From Faecalibacterium sp. HTF-F (GTDB lineage Bacteria > Bacillota > Clostridia > Oscillospirales > Ruminococcaceae): a DNA stretch of 64,000 nucleotides. The stretch spans positions 2,418,001 to 2,482,000 of the forward strand of contig NZ_CP094473.1 of assembly GCF_023347535.1 (NCBI RefSeq). The letters run 5' to 3'. The position numbers and the translations under genes were made by a program. The notes beneath the pieces were generated by a model. The model worked only from the letters and a program-made list of their open reading frames with translations, was not told the origin of the DNA and made no database searches. Shown in pieces: positions 25,258 to 34,641 of the stretch (position 1 is its first letter; each line of letters begins with the position of its first letter).

Positions 25258-26796
25258 ATGAACATCAAACGTGCCAAAGAAGAGATCGAACACACCGTAA
25301 AAGCCTACCTTGCCAAGGACGCCTTGGGCGAATACGCCATCCCGGCCATCCGGCAGCGCCCCATCCTGCTGATGGGGCCTCCGGGCATTGGCAAGACACA
25401 GGTGATGGAGCAGGTGGCCCGGGAATGCGGGGTGGCGCTGGTGGCCTACACCATCACTCACCACACCCGCCAGAGCGCTGTGGGCCTGCCCTTCATCCGC
25501 CAGCGCAACTACGGCGGAAAGGACGTCTCGGTGACCGAATACACCATGAGCGAGATCATCGCCAGCATCTACGCCAAAATGGAGGCCACCGGCCTTGCGG
25601 AGGGCATCCTGTTCATCGACGAGATCAACTGCGTGTCCGAAACGCTGGCCCCCACCATGCTGCAGTTTTTGCAGTGCAAGACCTTCGGCAATCAGGCTGT
25701 GCCTGCAGGCTGGGTCATTGTGGCGGCAGGCAACCCGCCGGAGTACAACAAGTCGGTGCGGGATTTTGACATCGTGACGCTGGACCGTGTGCGCCGCATG
25801 GACATTGAGCCGGATCTGCCGGTGTGGAAGGACTACGCCCGCGCGGCCCACATCCACAGCGCCATCCTGAGCTATCTGGAGCTGCACCCCCAGAACTTCT
25901 ACCAGATCAACGCAGACGTGGACGGCACCCAGTTCGTCACCGCCCGCGGCTGGGAGGACCTGTCCAATCTGCTGGACACCTACGAAGCGCTGGGGCTGCA
26001 GGCAGACGAGGAGCTGATCCGGGAATACATCCAGCACCCGAAGATCGCCGAGGATTTCTCGGCGTACCTCGACCTCTACTATAAGTACCGCGACGACTAC
26101 GGCGTGGAGGAGATCCTTGCCGGGCAGACGAAGCCCGCCGTGTTCGCACGGCTGCTGCAGGCCCCCTTTGACGAGCGGCTGAGTCTGGTCAATCTGATCC
26201 TGTCCGGTCTGAATACCCGGTTCACCGCATCCCGGCAGGCGGACGCTGTGGCCGACAGCTGCTACGCCCTTCTGCGGGAGATCAAAAAAGCCCTTGCCAC
26301 CCTGCCGGAGGATATCCCGGACGGCTCCGCGGAGCTGTTCCACCAGCAGCTCGTGGATTACGATGCCGAGACCCAGCAAAAGCGCGCGGCGGGGCTGCTC
26401 TCCAAAGACAGCCTGACCACCCGTCTGCAGGTCCTGGCCGTACTTCGTCAGTGGGAGGGCGAACTGCGCCGCGCCAGCGCCGCCGGGACACAGGAAGCCT
26501 TCGACCTGCTGCGCGGGCAGTTCCAGTCTCTGGCCGATGCACGCGAAAAGGCCCAGCAGGCCGCCAGCGCCGCGCTGGAAGCTGCCTTTGACTTTATGGA
26601 GCAGGCCTTTGCCGAAAGTCAGGAGATGGTGGTGTTCGTCACCGAGCTTACCGTGGACCCTGCGTCCCACGCTTTCCTCACCGAGAACGGCTGTGAGCGC
26701 TACTTCCAGTACAACAAGGATCTGCTGCTGGACCACCGCAAAGCTGCCCTGCAGCAGGAGCTGGCGGCAGAGCAGCGCCGCCACGGCGGGGTGTGA
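25258..26796 (+). CDS. MoxR-type AAA+ ATPase
   Basis: A 512-residue protein. The AAA+ core (about 25-260) shows Walker A 'LLMGPPGIGKTQVMEQ', Walker B 'GILFIDEINCVSETLAPTML' and sensor 1 'VIVAAGNPPEYNKSVRDFD', with the arginine-rich 'TLDRVRRMDIEPD'. A 200-residue helical C-terminal extension ('LDDRLSLVNLIL', coiled-coil-like 'ADAREKAQQAASAALEAAFD') is unusual in length for MoxR, which is commonly about 330 residues. It would use ATP to remodel a client with the upstream VWA protein. GAGGGGAAC precedes the ATG. Confidence 0.9.
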   Translation: MNIKRAKEEIEHTVKAYLAKDALGEYAIPAIRQRPILLMGPPGIGKTQVMEQVARECGVALVAYTITHHTRQSAVGLPFIRQRNYGGKDVSVTEYTMSEIIASIYAKMEATGLAEGILFIDEINCVSETLAPTMLQFLQCKTFGNQAVPAGWVIVAAGNPPEYNKSVRDFDIVTLDRVRRMDIEPDLPVWKDYARAAHIHSAILSYLELHPQNFYQINADVDGTQFVTARGWEDLSNLLDTYEALGLQADEELIREYIQHPKIAEDFSAYLDLYYKYRDDYGVEEILAGQTKPAVFARLLQAPFDERLSLVNLILSGLNTRFTASRQADAVADSCYALLREIKKALATLPEDIPDGSAELFHQQLVDYDAETQQKRAAGLLSKDSLTTRLQVLAVLRQWEGELRRASAAGTQEAFDLLRGQFQSLADAREKAQQAASAALEAAFDFMEQAFAESQEMVVFVTELTVDPASHAFLTENGCERYFQYNKDLLLDHRKAALQQELAAEQRRHGGV

Positions 26797-26799
26797 GCC

Positions 26800-27759
26800 A
26801 TGCTGGAAAATCTTCTGTTCAGCCTGAACAGCACCCTGCCGCTGTTCTTTATCATGCTGCTGGGCTATGTGCTGCACCGCACCGGCTTTCTGAGTGACGC
26901 ATTTGTGGCAGGAGCCAACAAATTCGTTTTTTATGCTGCATTGCCGGTGCAGCTCTTCCGCGACCTTGGCAAAAACGACGTCCGCACCACCTTTGACGGC
27001 CGGTACGTCCTGTTCTGCTTTGTGGTCACACTGGTGAGCATCCTTGTGATCTGGGCGCTGGCAAAGGTATTTTTAAAGGGCACCGGCCTTGTGGGTGAGT
27101 TCGTACAGGCGTGCTACCGCTCCTCTGCTGCCATTCTGGGTTCGGCCTTTCTGCAGAGCATCTACGGCGACGCCAGCATGTCCAGCCTGATGATCTTAGG
27201 CAGCGTGCCGCTTTACAACATTATGGCCGTGGTCATCCTGACGCTGGAAAGTCCGGCCGCCGCCCAGACCGGCAGCATGTCTGCAAAGCTGAAAAAAAGC
27301 GCCAAAGGCGTCCTGACCAACCCCATCCTGCTGGGCATTGCAGCAGGCTTTGTATGGAGCATGCTGCACATTTCCATGCCTGCCATGCTGGATAAGACCC
27401 TCTCCAATGTGGCCGGGCTGACCAGCCCTCTGGCCCTGCTTGCCATCGGTGCGGGCTTCAAGGGCCGCAAGGCGCTGGGCTATCTCAAGCCCACCACCAT
27501 CGCCACCGTGGTCAAATTGATGATCCTGCCCGCACTGTTCCTGCCGCTGGCGGTGCACCTTGGCTTTACAGACGAAAAGCTGGTGGCACTGCTGGTGATG
27601 CTGGGCAGCATCACCACCCCGGCGTGCTACGTCATGGCAAAACAGATGGGGCACGAAGGCGTCCTTACCGGCAGCGTATGCGTCACCACCACCTTGTTCA
27701 GTGCCTTCAGCCTGACCTTCTGGCTGTTCGTGCTGCGGAGCCTTGGGTATATTTTATAA
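26800..27759 (+). CDS. AEC-family (auxin efflux carrier-like) transporter
   Basis: A 319-residue protein with about ten membrane segments. The opening 'LPLFFIMLLGYVLHRTGFLS' and 'ANKFVFYAALPVQLFRDLG' are characteristic of AEC permeases, and the second half repeats the topology ('PILLGIAAGFVWSML', 'TSPLALLAIGAGF'). Bacterial members move malate or other organic anions. It starts 3 bp after the MoxR stop, so it is cotranscribed, although a functional link to the ATPase pair is not obvious. It ends before a terminator at 27771. Confidence 0.9.
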   Translation: MLENLLFSLNSTLPLFFIMLLGYVLHRTGFLSDAFVAGANKFVFYAALPVQLFRDLGKNDVRTTFDGRYVLFCFVVTLVSILVIWALAKVFLKGTGLVGEFVQACYRSSAAILGSAFLQSIYGDASMSSLMILGSVPLYNIMAVVILTLESPAAAQTGSMSAKLKKSAKGVLTNPILLGIAAGFVWSMLHISMPAMLDKTLSNVAGLTSPLALLAIGAGFKGRKALGYLKPTTIATVVKLMILPALFLPLAVHLGFTDEKLVALLVMLGSITTPACYVMAKQMGHEGVLTGSVCVTTTLFSAFSLTFWLFVLRSLGYIL

Positions 27760-27770
27760 CCTCTTTTGCA

Positions 27771-27816
27771 TAGCAAAACAGCGGGCAGCCTGCAGGCTGT
27801 CCGCTGTTTGCTTTTC
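27771..27816 (+). terminator. Terminator at the end of the LRR-VWA-MoxR-AEC operon
   Basis: AGCAAAACAGCGG.CAGCC/GGCTG.CCGCTGTTTGCT with the loop TGCA; T-rich flanks on both strands, so it may also close the minus-strand gene ending at 27867. Confidence 0.8.
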
Positions 27817-27866
27817 AGAAGCTATTGGGGAAGCAGGGTGCACCGAACGGATGCAGCTTCTGCCTT

Positions 27867-28841
27867 TTATTCGGTCATTTCCAGTTCAGCGATCCATTCC
27901 CGCACGCGGTCGGGACGGTTGGTCACGATGGCATCCGGCTGCAGCGGCCAGAGGTCTTTTACCGTCTTTTCCTCGTCCACCGTCCAGTATGCCGTCTTGA
28001 TGCCCAGATCATGCAGCTTCTGCACCATGCCGGGCTGCTGATAGGCGGTGTGGTACTCGCAGCTCACCCAGTCCGGCTTGAAATCCAGCGTCTGGACATA
28101 CTTCACCGGGTCCCGCTGATCCAGCAGGTGCTGGATCACTTCTATCAGGCTCTCGTTCGGAAAATCCACCTGCAGCATACTGACCTGACTGCCTATCTGG
28201 CGCAGCATCCAGCTGCAGTTTTCATCGTCCACATTTTCCACCGAGAACATGGGCAGCTGTGGAAAATCATCCTCTTCCAGACTGTTCTGCAAACCAAGGA
28301 TCTCCCACATGGCGGTGGGCAGAGCCATGGTCTCCATGGCACCGTAGACCAGCACGCCCACCTTCAGCTCCGGCATCAGCTGCTTTGCCTGCCGCAGCAG
28401 GTCGTGGTTGAACGAGATCATCACCAGCCGATCGGTGATATCCGCCGCACGGATCTCTTCGATCACCCGGGGCACAAAGTCCGGGTCGTTATCGATGGTG
28501 GCCTTCAATTCCAGCTGGACAACAGTGCCGTCCATTTCCCTGCACAGTGCCAACGCCTCCTGCAGGGTGGCGATCCGCTCATCCTTGTAGCTCACATCCT
28601 TCCAGCTGCCAAAGTCCAGCGCCTTCAACTCCTCCATGGTCATGTCGTAGATCTGGCCCCGCATATCGGTGTGCCAGTCAATGAGAAAATCGTGGTGGAT
28701 GACCAGCTTTTTGTCTCCGGTCTGCTGTACGTCCATCTCCACGCCGTCCGCGCCGATCTCCATCGCCTTGCGGAATGCTGTAAGGGTATTTTCCGGTGCA
28801 AGGTAGGACGCACCACGGTGTGCAATGATCTCAGGCATCAT
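27867..28841 (-). CDS. Glycerophosphodiester phosphodiesterase
   Basis: A 324-residue GDPD-family TIM barrel. Signature at the N-terminus: 'IIAHRGASYLAPENTLTAF' (His-Arg...Glu-Asn-Thr), 'GADGVEMDVQQT' (Glu-x-Asp metal ligands) and 'LVIHHDFLID' (catalytic His). Distal 'VQLELKAT' and 'TAYWTVDEEKTV' complete the active site. It hydrolyses deacylated phospholipid diesters to glycerol-3-phosphate and an alcohol. No signal peptide, so it is cytosolic. A roughly 60-residue insert ('YGAMETMALPTAMWEILGLQ' onward) makes it longer than typical bacterial GDPD. It follows the glycosidase gene by 35 bp and is probably cotranscribed. Confidence 0.92.
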   Translation of the reverse strand: MMPEIIAHRGASYLAPENTLTAFRKAMEIGADGVEMDVQQTGDKKLVIHHDFLIDWHTDMRGQIYDMTMEELKALDFGSWKDVSYKDERIATLQEALALCREMDGTVVQLELKATIDNDPDFVPRVIEEIRAADITDRLVMISFNHDLLRQAKQLMPELKVGVLVYGAMETMALPTAMWEILGLQNSLEEDDFPQLPMFSVENVDDENCSWMLRQIGSQVSMLQVDFPNESLIEVIQHLLDQRDPVKYVQTLDFKPDWVSCEYHTAYQQPGMVQKLHDLGIKTAYWTVDEEKTVKDLWPLQPDAIVTNRPDRVREWIAELEMTE

Positions 28842-28876
28842 TCTTTTCTGATTCCTCTCTCGTTTGTTTTTGTATT

Positions 28877-30376
<1,500 letters not shown>

Positions 30377-30554
30377 CTAGTATAAAATACCGCACAATCC
30401 GCTCTGTGTCTATGCCCGCATTTTACAAAAAATCGCTTCATTGTTGTGAAAGTACGACTTTTATCGTCAAATCGCCGAATTTCACTTTTATTTTTCGTAC
30501 ATTTTTCACGAGAAAAATGCAAAAACGGCCCCATTTTCCTTTCATTCTGTTTCT

Positions 30555-30582
30555 TTCAAACTGTCCGCAGACATGGTACAAT
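30555..30582 (+). promoter_or_regulatory. purC promoter
   Basis: TTCAAA (30555-30560) and TACAAT (30577-30582) with a 16-bp spacer in the 320-bp gap between the divergent bglA and purC. The rest of that gap is AT-rich with no gene. Confidence 0.6.
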
Positions 30583-30637
30583 AATCAGGTAAGATACACC
30601 GCCGCTTTTTCGGCATTGGAAAATGGAGTGTTTGATT

Positions 30638-31507
30638 ATGACTGAGTTCAAGCCCATTAAAGAAGGCAAGGTCCGTGAGATCTATGATAACGGTGACAGC
30701 CTCATCATGGTTGCTACCGACCGCATTTCCGCGTTTGATGTCATCCTGAAAAACAAGGTCACCAAAAAGGGCACTGTTCTGACCCAGATGAGCAAGTTCT
30801 GGTTCGATTACACCCGCGATCTGCTGCCCAACCACATGCTGAGCGTGGACGTGAAGGATATGCCGGAGTTCTTCCAGCAGCCCCAGTTCGACGGCAACAG
30901 CATGATGTGCCGTAAGCTGACCATGCTGCCCATCGAGTGCATCGTGCGCGGCTACATCACCGGCAGCGGCTGGGCCAGCTACCAGAAGACCGGCAAGGTG
31001 TGCGGCATCCAGCTGCCCGAGGGCCTGAAGGAATCCGACAAGCTGCCCGAGCCTATCTACACTCCCTCCACCAAGGCCGAGATCGGCGACCACGACGAGA
31101 ACATCTCCTACGAAAAGAGCATCGAGGTGCTGGAAAAGCAGTTCCCCGGCCACGGCGAGGAGTATGCCACCAAGCTGCGCGACTACACCATTGCCCTGTA
31201 CAAGAAGTGTGCTGAGTATGCGCTCTCCCGCGGCATCATCATTGCCGACACCAAGTTTGAGTTTGGTCTGGATGAGAACGGCAACGTAGTGCTGGGCGAC
31301 GAGATGCTCACCCCGGATTCCTCCCGCTTCTGGCCGCTGGAGGGCTACGAGCCGGGCCACAGCCAGCCTTCCTTCGATAAGCAGTTCGTTCGCGACTGGC
31401 TCAAGGCCAACCCCGACAGCAACTACGACCTGCCGCAGGACGTGATTGACAAGACCATTGCCAAGTATCTGGAGGCCTACGAGCTGCTCACCGGCAAAAA
31501 GCTGTAA
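30638..31507 (+). CDS. purC: SAICAR synthase
   Basis: A 289-residue phosphoribosylaminoimidazole-succinocarboxamide synthase. 'PIKEGKVREIYDNGDSLIMV' forms the ATP loop; 'ATDRISAFDVILKNKV', 'ECIVRGYITGSGW' and 'IIIADTKFEFGLDENGNVVL' are PurC signatures. It adds aspartate to CAIR in purine synthesis. ATG 30638 has GGAGTG upstream; the frame's ATG at 30623 lies at the ribosome site itself and is rejected. Isolated from other pur genes here. Its 3' end abuts the candidate toxin-antitoxin locus, whose minus-strand terminator lies 15 bp past the stop. Confidence 0.96.
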   Translation: MTEFKPIKEGKVREIYDNGDSLIMVATDRISAFDVILKNKVTKKGTVLTQMSKFWFDYTRDLLPNHMLSVDVKDMPEFFQQPQFDGNSMMCRKLTMLPIECIVRGYITGSGWASYQKTGKVCGIQLPEGLKESDKLPEPIYTPSTKAEIGDHDENISYEKSIEVLEKQFPGHGEEYATKLRDYTIALYKKCAEYALSRGIIIADTKFEFGLDENGNVVLGDEMLTPDSSRFWPLEGYEPGHSQPSFDKQFVRDWLKANPDSNYDLPQDVIDKTIAKYLEAYELLTGKKL

Positions 31508-31514
31508 ATTTTAC

Positions 31515-31560
31515 GATAAAACGAATCCCGGCAGATGCTTGACAGCTCTGCCGGGATTCG
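31515..31560 (-). terminator. Terminator of the minus-strand peptide mRNA
   Basis: CGAATCCCGGCAG and CTGCCGGGATTCG form a perfect 13-bp stem (31522-31560). On the minus strand it is followed by TTTTATCG. No T-run exists on the plus side, so it is oriented for the transcript from 31792. The plus-strand -35 TTGACA sits inside its loop. Confidence 0.75.
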
Positions 31561-31567
31561 CTATAAT
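31539..31567 (+). promoter_or_regulatory. Consensus promoter for a short antisense RNA
   Basis: TTGACA (31539-31544), 17 bp, TATAAT (31562-31567): a perfect sigma-70-type promoter. Nothing with a ribosome site lies downstream; transcription from about 31574 meets a terminator at 31627-31665. Confidence 0.85.
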
Positions 31568-31573
31568 GTCTAT

Positions 31574-31665
31574 AGAAAGGGCACTGCGACAAGCGGTTGG
31601 CCCCAGTTCAAGGTTTACAGTTTTTGAGAACCGTCACCGTGCCGGGTGGCGGTTCTTACTTTTTC
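31574..31665 (+). ncRNA. Putative antisense antitoxin RNA, about 90 nt
   Basis: Bounded by the consensus promoter at 31539-31567 and an intrinsic terminator: AGAACCG(T)CACC pairs with GGTGGCGGTTCT around GTGCCG (31627-31655), then TACTTTTTC. The RNA contains no start codon with a ribosome site. Its last 10 bases overlap the final codons and stop of the minus-strand peptide gene, and its whole length is complementary to that mRNA's 3' untranslated region. This is the geometry of RatA/SR4-type antitoxins. The transcript itself is inferred, not observed. Confidence 0.65.
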
Positions 31666-31718
31666 ACGCGAATGGTGAATGTCAATCCAAACAAGTGGAA
31701 TGTCAAAGTAATTGGCAT
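31656..31718 (-). CDS. Candidate type I toxin peptide, 20 residues
   Basis: Begins MPITLTFHLFG, continues LTFTIRV and ends with Lys-Lys. It is hydrophobic with alternating Thr and a basic tail, suggesting membrane insertion. AAAGGAGGTGAGTAC immediately before the ATG is an ideal ribosome site (core at 31727-31733). It has its own promoter (31799-31827) and terminator (31515-31560), giving an mRNA of about 275 nt. A convergent RNA overlaps its 3' end. I do not match it to a named toxin family. An alternative is a leader peptide, but there is no downstream gene on that strand before the terminator. Confidence 0.6.
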   Translation of the reverse strand: MPITLTFHLFGLTFTIRVKK

Positions 31719-31798
31719 GTACTCACCTCCTTTCGGAAGTGAGGACCGAACCGCCTGCCGTTGTTTGCAGTGCCCCGCCGCCTTTCAGCAGCAGAGAT

Positions 31799-31827
31799 AG
31801 CATAACATAGTTTTCGGCTGATTTCAA
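31799..31827 (-). promoter_or_regulatory. Promoter of the peptide mRNA
   Basis: On the minus strand TTGAAA (31827-31822), 17 bp, TATGCT (31804-31799). The predicted start near 31792 gives a leader of about 74 nt before the ATG at 31718. Confidence 0.7.
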
Positions 31828-31831
31828 CAAA

Positions 31832-31868
31832 AAAACGCTTCCGTGCGGCGCACGGAAGCATTTTTTGT
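31832..31868 (-). terminator. Bidirectional terminator between the ECF operon and the peptide locus
   Basis: GCTTCCGTGCG/CGCACGGAAGC with A/T runs on both sides. It ends the minus-strand operon whose last gene stops at 31870. Confidence 0.9.
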
Positions 31869-31869
31869 T

Positions 31870-32712
31870 TTACTCACTCAGCTCCGCGCTTTCCTCGGAA
31901 AAAGCTTCGGGCTCTGCCGTTTCTTCGTTTTCTTCGTCCAGCAGGTACTGCACCTCGGTCTGCTTTGCCATCTGGTCAGCTGTCCAGTCCAGCTGCGCAA
32001 TGCCCACCAACTCCAGCGTGTACTGCTCCACCCGCTGCAGCGTACCAGCGGTAAGGCTCTGGCCCGGGTCGTTGTCCGGCGCCCATGCGATCCGCAGCTC
32101 GTCCGGCAGTGCACTGCACTGCTGCACGGCATCGGTCACTCTGCGGCAGTCCTGTGCAAATGCCTGCACGCTGTCATAATCGCCGAACAGCACCACGGTC
32201 AGGCTCAGATGACTGCCTCCTGCGTCCAGATCCCGGAGCGTTTCCGTCTTGCTGCTGTACAGATAGGCGTTTCCGCGGATGTCCTTCACTCGGACCTCCG
32301 GCGCGGCCGTTTTGATCCGGTCATAGGCTTCCGCTGTATATTCCTGCCCCAGCCTGAGCTCGGTCTGACGGCGCTGGGGGCTGATCTCCTCCCACACCAC
32401 CGGCAGCAGCGAAAGGCCAAAGCACCCGCCCATGAGTACAAGGCAGATCAGCACCGACCAGAAATCGTATTTCCAGCGGCCCGGCCGGGCGGCAAAAAAG
32501 AGCACCTCGCCGCCCAGCATCACAAGGCCTGCTGCCGGGACGATCCGGAGCACCGGCTGTGTGGGAAAGCCCGGCACAAAATAGGTGAGCAGAAAGAAGA
32601 TGCCCGCTGCGATCAGGCATGCACCCAGCGTAAAGCTGCCCACCCGGCGCAGCGGCGGCTGTTTCCCGGGCATTTCCGGGGCAGCAGAGCCGGTCTCATT
32701 CTTCTCGTCCAT
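31870..32712 (-). CDS. Membrane protein of unknown function, last gene of the ECF operon
   Basis: A 280-residue protein with a cytosolic N-terminus, then four hydrophobic segments (about 28-125: 'FTLGACLIAAGIFFLLTYFV', 'IVPAAGLVMLGGEVLFFAA', 'FWSVLICLVLMGGCFGLSLL'). A soluble domain of about 130 residues follows, ending in a very acidic tail (EENEETAEPEAFSEESAELSE). I do not recognise the family. It overlaps the end of the preceding gene by 17 bp, so translation is coupled. The topology suggests an extracytoplasmic sensor or effector under the sigma/anti-sigma pair. Confidence 0.8.
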   Translation of the reverse strand: MDEKNETGSAAPEMPGKQPPLRRVGSFTLGACLIAAGIFFLLTYFVPGFPTQPVLRIVPAAGLVMLGGEVLFFAARPGRWKYDFWSVLICLVLMGGCFGLSLLPVVWEEISPQRRQTELRLGQEYTAEAYDRIKTAAPEVRVKDIRGNAYLYSSKTETLRDLDAGGSHLSLTVVLFGDYDSVQAFAQDCRRVTDAVQQCSALPDELRIAWAPDNDPGQSLTAGTLQRVEQYTLELVGIAQLDWTADQMAKQTEVQYLLDEENEETAEPEAFSEESAELSE

Positions 32713-33376
32713 CCTCGTCCTCCGTCTCGTCCTCCGGGGTCACAGGCTTGCCCAGCAGGGCCGAGAGCTTGGGCATTGCAAAGCCCTTTTTCTCCGGCCC
32801 GGCCGGTGTTTCCTGTGCGGCATACTCGGTAAAATCGGCGTCCGCGGCCTTCTGCTTCGGCTTTCTGCCCTTGGGGCCGCGCACCAGCCACGCACCGCAG
32901 ATGATCAGGGCCACGCACACAACGATCTCCGGCAGCTGATCCATCATCAGATAAAGTGCGCGGAAGAAGGGGCTGCTCTGGCCCCAGCGCCACACGATAT
33001 CCCCCAGCGTGTTCATAAGGATGTTCTGGTAGGCCACCAGTGCGCCCAGCACGATCAGGCCCCAGCCCAGCAGCTTGTGGCTGTCCATCATGAACTCCTG
33101 CATCCGCTGGTCCTTCCAGTTGATATGCACCAGATAATCGTCCTCCGGGGCGGTGCCTGCGCCGATCTGCGCCCGGAGATTGAAGGTGTCAAAAAAGCTG
33201 TACATCCACACGATGACACAGCCGATGGTCAGCACTTCCAGCGTAGATACGCCAATTACAACGGACAGGCAGAACATCGTGATCAGCGAAAGGCCGCGCT
33301 TCATATAGCCCTGATACATCTGGCCTGCGCCCGGGCAGAAGGCAAAGATAAAGGTCAAAATCCCGTTTTTCATCAT
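32696..33376 (-). CDS. TM2-domain-like membrane protein
   Basis: 226 residues from the ATG at 33376, which follows GAGGGAATCGATC; the upstream in-frame ATG at 33391 overlaps the ribosome site. The opening 'MMKNGILTFIFAFCPGAGQM' then 'YQGYMKRGLSLI' matches the start of TM2/DUF-type small membrane proteins (Pro-Gly-x-Gly...Y-x-G). It has four to five hydrophobic segments, then a basic and acidic tail. Its function is unknown. Third gene of the ECF sigma operon; its start overlaps the anti-sigma gene by a few bases or abuts it. Confidence 0.8.
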   Translation of the reverse strand: MMKNGILTFIFAFCPGAGQMYQGYMKRGLSLITMFCLSVVIGVSTLEVLTIGCVIVWMYSFFDTFNLRAQIGAGTAPEDDYLVHINWKDQRMQEFMMDSHKLLGWGLIVLGALVAYQNILMNTLGDIVWRWGQSSPFFRALYLMMDQLPEIVVCVALIICGAWLVRGPKGRKPKQKAADADFTEYAAQETPAGPEKKGFAMPKLSALLGKPVTPEDETEDEDGREE

Positions 33377-33387
33377 GATCGATTCCC

Positions 33388-33954
33388 TCATTTCGTTTGA
33401 TCGGTAAGCGGCAGATCTCTGTTGTCCTCTGCCGCCGGGCTGTGGGCCCCGAACAGCAGATCATTGACCGCCTTTGAAAAAGACGCCTGCGGCTTCGGCT
33501 CTTCGTCCTCCACCGGTCGTCCCAGTGTTTTCGGCTCGGCAGGCCGACGGCCATCCTCCACCGGTCGGCCCAGCTGCGCAGGTTCTTCGGTCTGGCTCTG
33601 GCTGGCTTCCTGTGTCCAGCTGCGCAGCTCCTGCCGGAAGTCCAGCAGCTGCTCCACGGTACCGGAGCGCCACATGGTGAACGCCAGCACTGCCGCCACA
33701 CCGGCCACTGCAGCGCGGCCCCATGTGTTCTGCATCAGCCGCACCCAGACGGCGGCCATCACAGCCTTGTGCGCGGAGTGCGGCGGCGTTTCAAGCGCAT
33801 CTGCCGTCAGCAGGGCCGTGTAACGGTCCATGCATTTATCGCAGTAGGCAAGGTGCTCGGCTGTTTCCAGCCGCCCCAGCTCATCCAGCCCGCCTGCCTG
33901 CAGGGCCTGCAGGCCTTCGTCGGTCAGGCAGCCGTTTTTGTCAAACAGTTCCAT
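33388..33954 (-). CDS. Anti-sigma factor with zinc-finger (HC2) domain
   Basis: 188 residues from ATG 33954 (GGAGAGGAG upstream). The N-terminal zinc-binding anti-sigma motif His34-x3-Cys38-x2-Cys41 lies in 'ETAEHLAYCDKCMDRY'. A single membrane segment follows near residues 80-100 ('WGRAAVAGVAAVLAFTMW'). The outer part is repetitive, with 'LGRPVEDGRRPAEP' and 'LGRPVEDEEPKPQ' copies. It would hold the ECF sigma factor at the membrane until a signal triggers release. It overlaps the sigma gene by 14 bp. Confidence 0.88.
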   Translation of the reverse strand: MELFDKNGCLTDEGLQALQAGGLDELGRLETAEHLAYCDKCMDRYTALLTADALETPPHSAHKAVMAAVWVRLMQNTWGRAAVAGVAAVLAFTMWRSGTVEQLLDFRQELRSWTQEASQSQTEEPAQLGRPVEDGRRPAEPKTLGRPVEDEEPKPQASFSKAVNDLLFGAHSPAAEDNRDLPLTDQTK

Positions 33955-34480
33955 GTACACACTCCTCTCCGCAGCGCTCACGCTGTAATATCTGCTGTGC
34001 CAGCATCTTTTTGGCCCGGTAGATCTGCGCCTCCACCGTCTTGGGCGGGCGGCTGCACAGCTGTGCCGCCTCGGCCATGGTGTGCTGTTCCAGCAGCACC
34101 AGACGGCAGGGCGTTCTGTAGGGCTCCCGCAGGTCCAGGATCATGGCGGTGAGCTCTTCTTCGCCCAGAGCATCCAGCACCTGCTTTTCCGGCTCGGTGC
34201 CGGGCGGCGCGCCCTCCAGTGCCAGCACCTCATCGCCGGGGGTGTTCACCCGGCGCACCCATGCGCTGCGCAGATAGTCTTTTGCCTTGTTGGAAGCAAT
34301 GCGCGCCAGCCACTGTTTTTCAAACCCGGGCGGGCAGCGGTCAATGGCCCGCCATGCCGCCAGAAAGGTCTCCTGCGTCAGGTCCTGCGCATCGCCGGCA
34401 TCCGGCACCAGCTGGTGGCAGACCGTATACACGAGCGACTGGTATTTTTGCACCATCGCGCTGAATTCCAAGGTCGTCAA
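33941..34480 (-). CDS. ECF-type sigma-70 factor
   Basis: 179 residues from TTG 34480, chosen because AAAGGAGGTGGG lies about 11 bp before it; the longer frame to 34552 has no such site. Region 2 is 'LVYTVCHQLVPDAGDAQDLT' followed by 'QETFLAAWRAID'. Region 4 is 'TMAEAAQLCSRPPKTVEAQI' followed by 'YRAKKML', the promoter -35 helix-turn-helix. It directs RNA polymerase to a dedicated regulon once freed from the anti-sigma factor. The rare TTG start may keep its level low. Confidence 0.9.
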   Translation of the reverse strand: MTTLEFSAMVQKYQSLVYTVCHQLVPDAGDAQDLTQETFLAAWRAIDRCPPGFEKQWLARIASNKAKDYLRSAWVRRVNTPGDEVLALEGAPPGTEPEKQVLDALGEEELTAMILDLREPYRTPCRLVLLEQHTMAEAAQLCSRPPKTVEAQIYRAKKMLAQQILQRERCGEECVHGTV

Positions 34481-34641
34481 CGATCCACCCACCTCCTTTT
34501 GGTTTCGTCCCGGTCCGACGAAGTGCAGCCTCTGCACTGCCCTTCTGCACATTCATACGAAACAGCCGTTCAAAATCCTGCAAAAAATTTTATTTTTATG
34601 ATACAATAGAAGTAGTATAGCACAAAAGGAGGCATTCGGCC

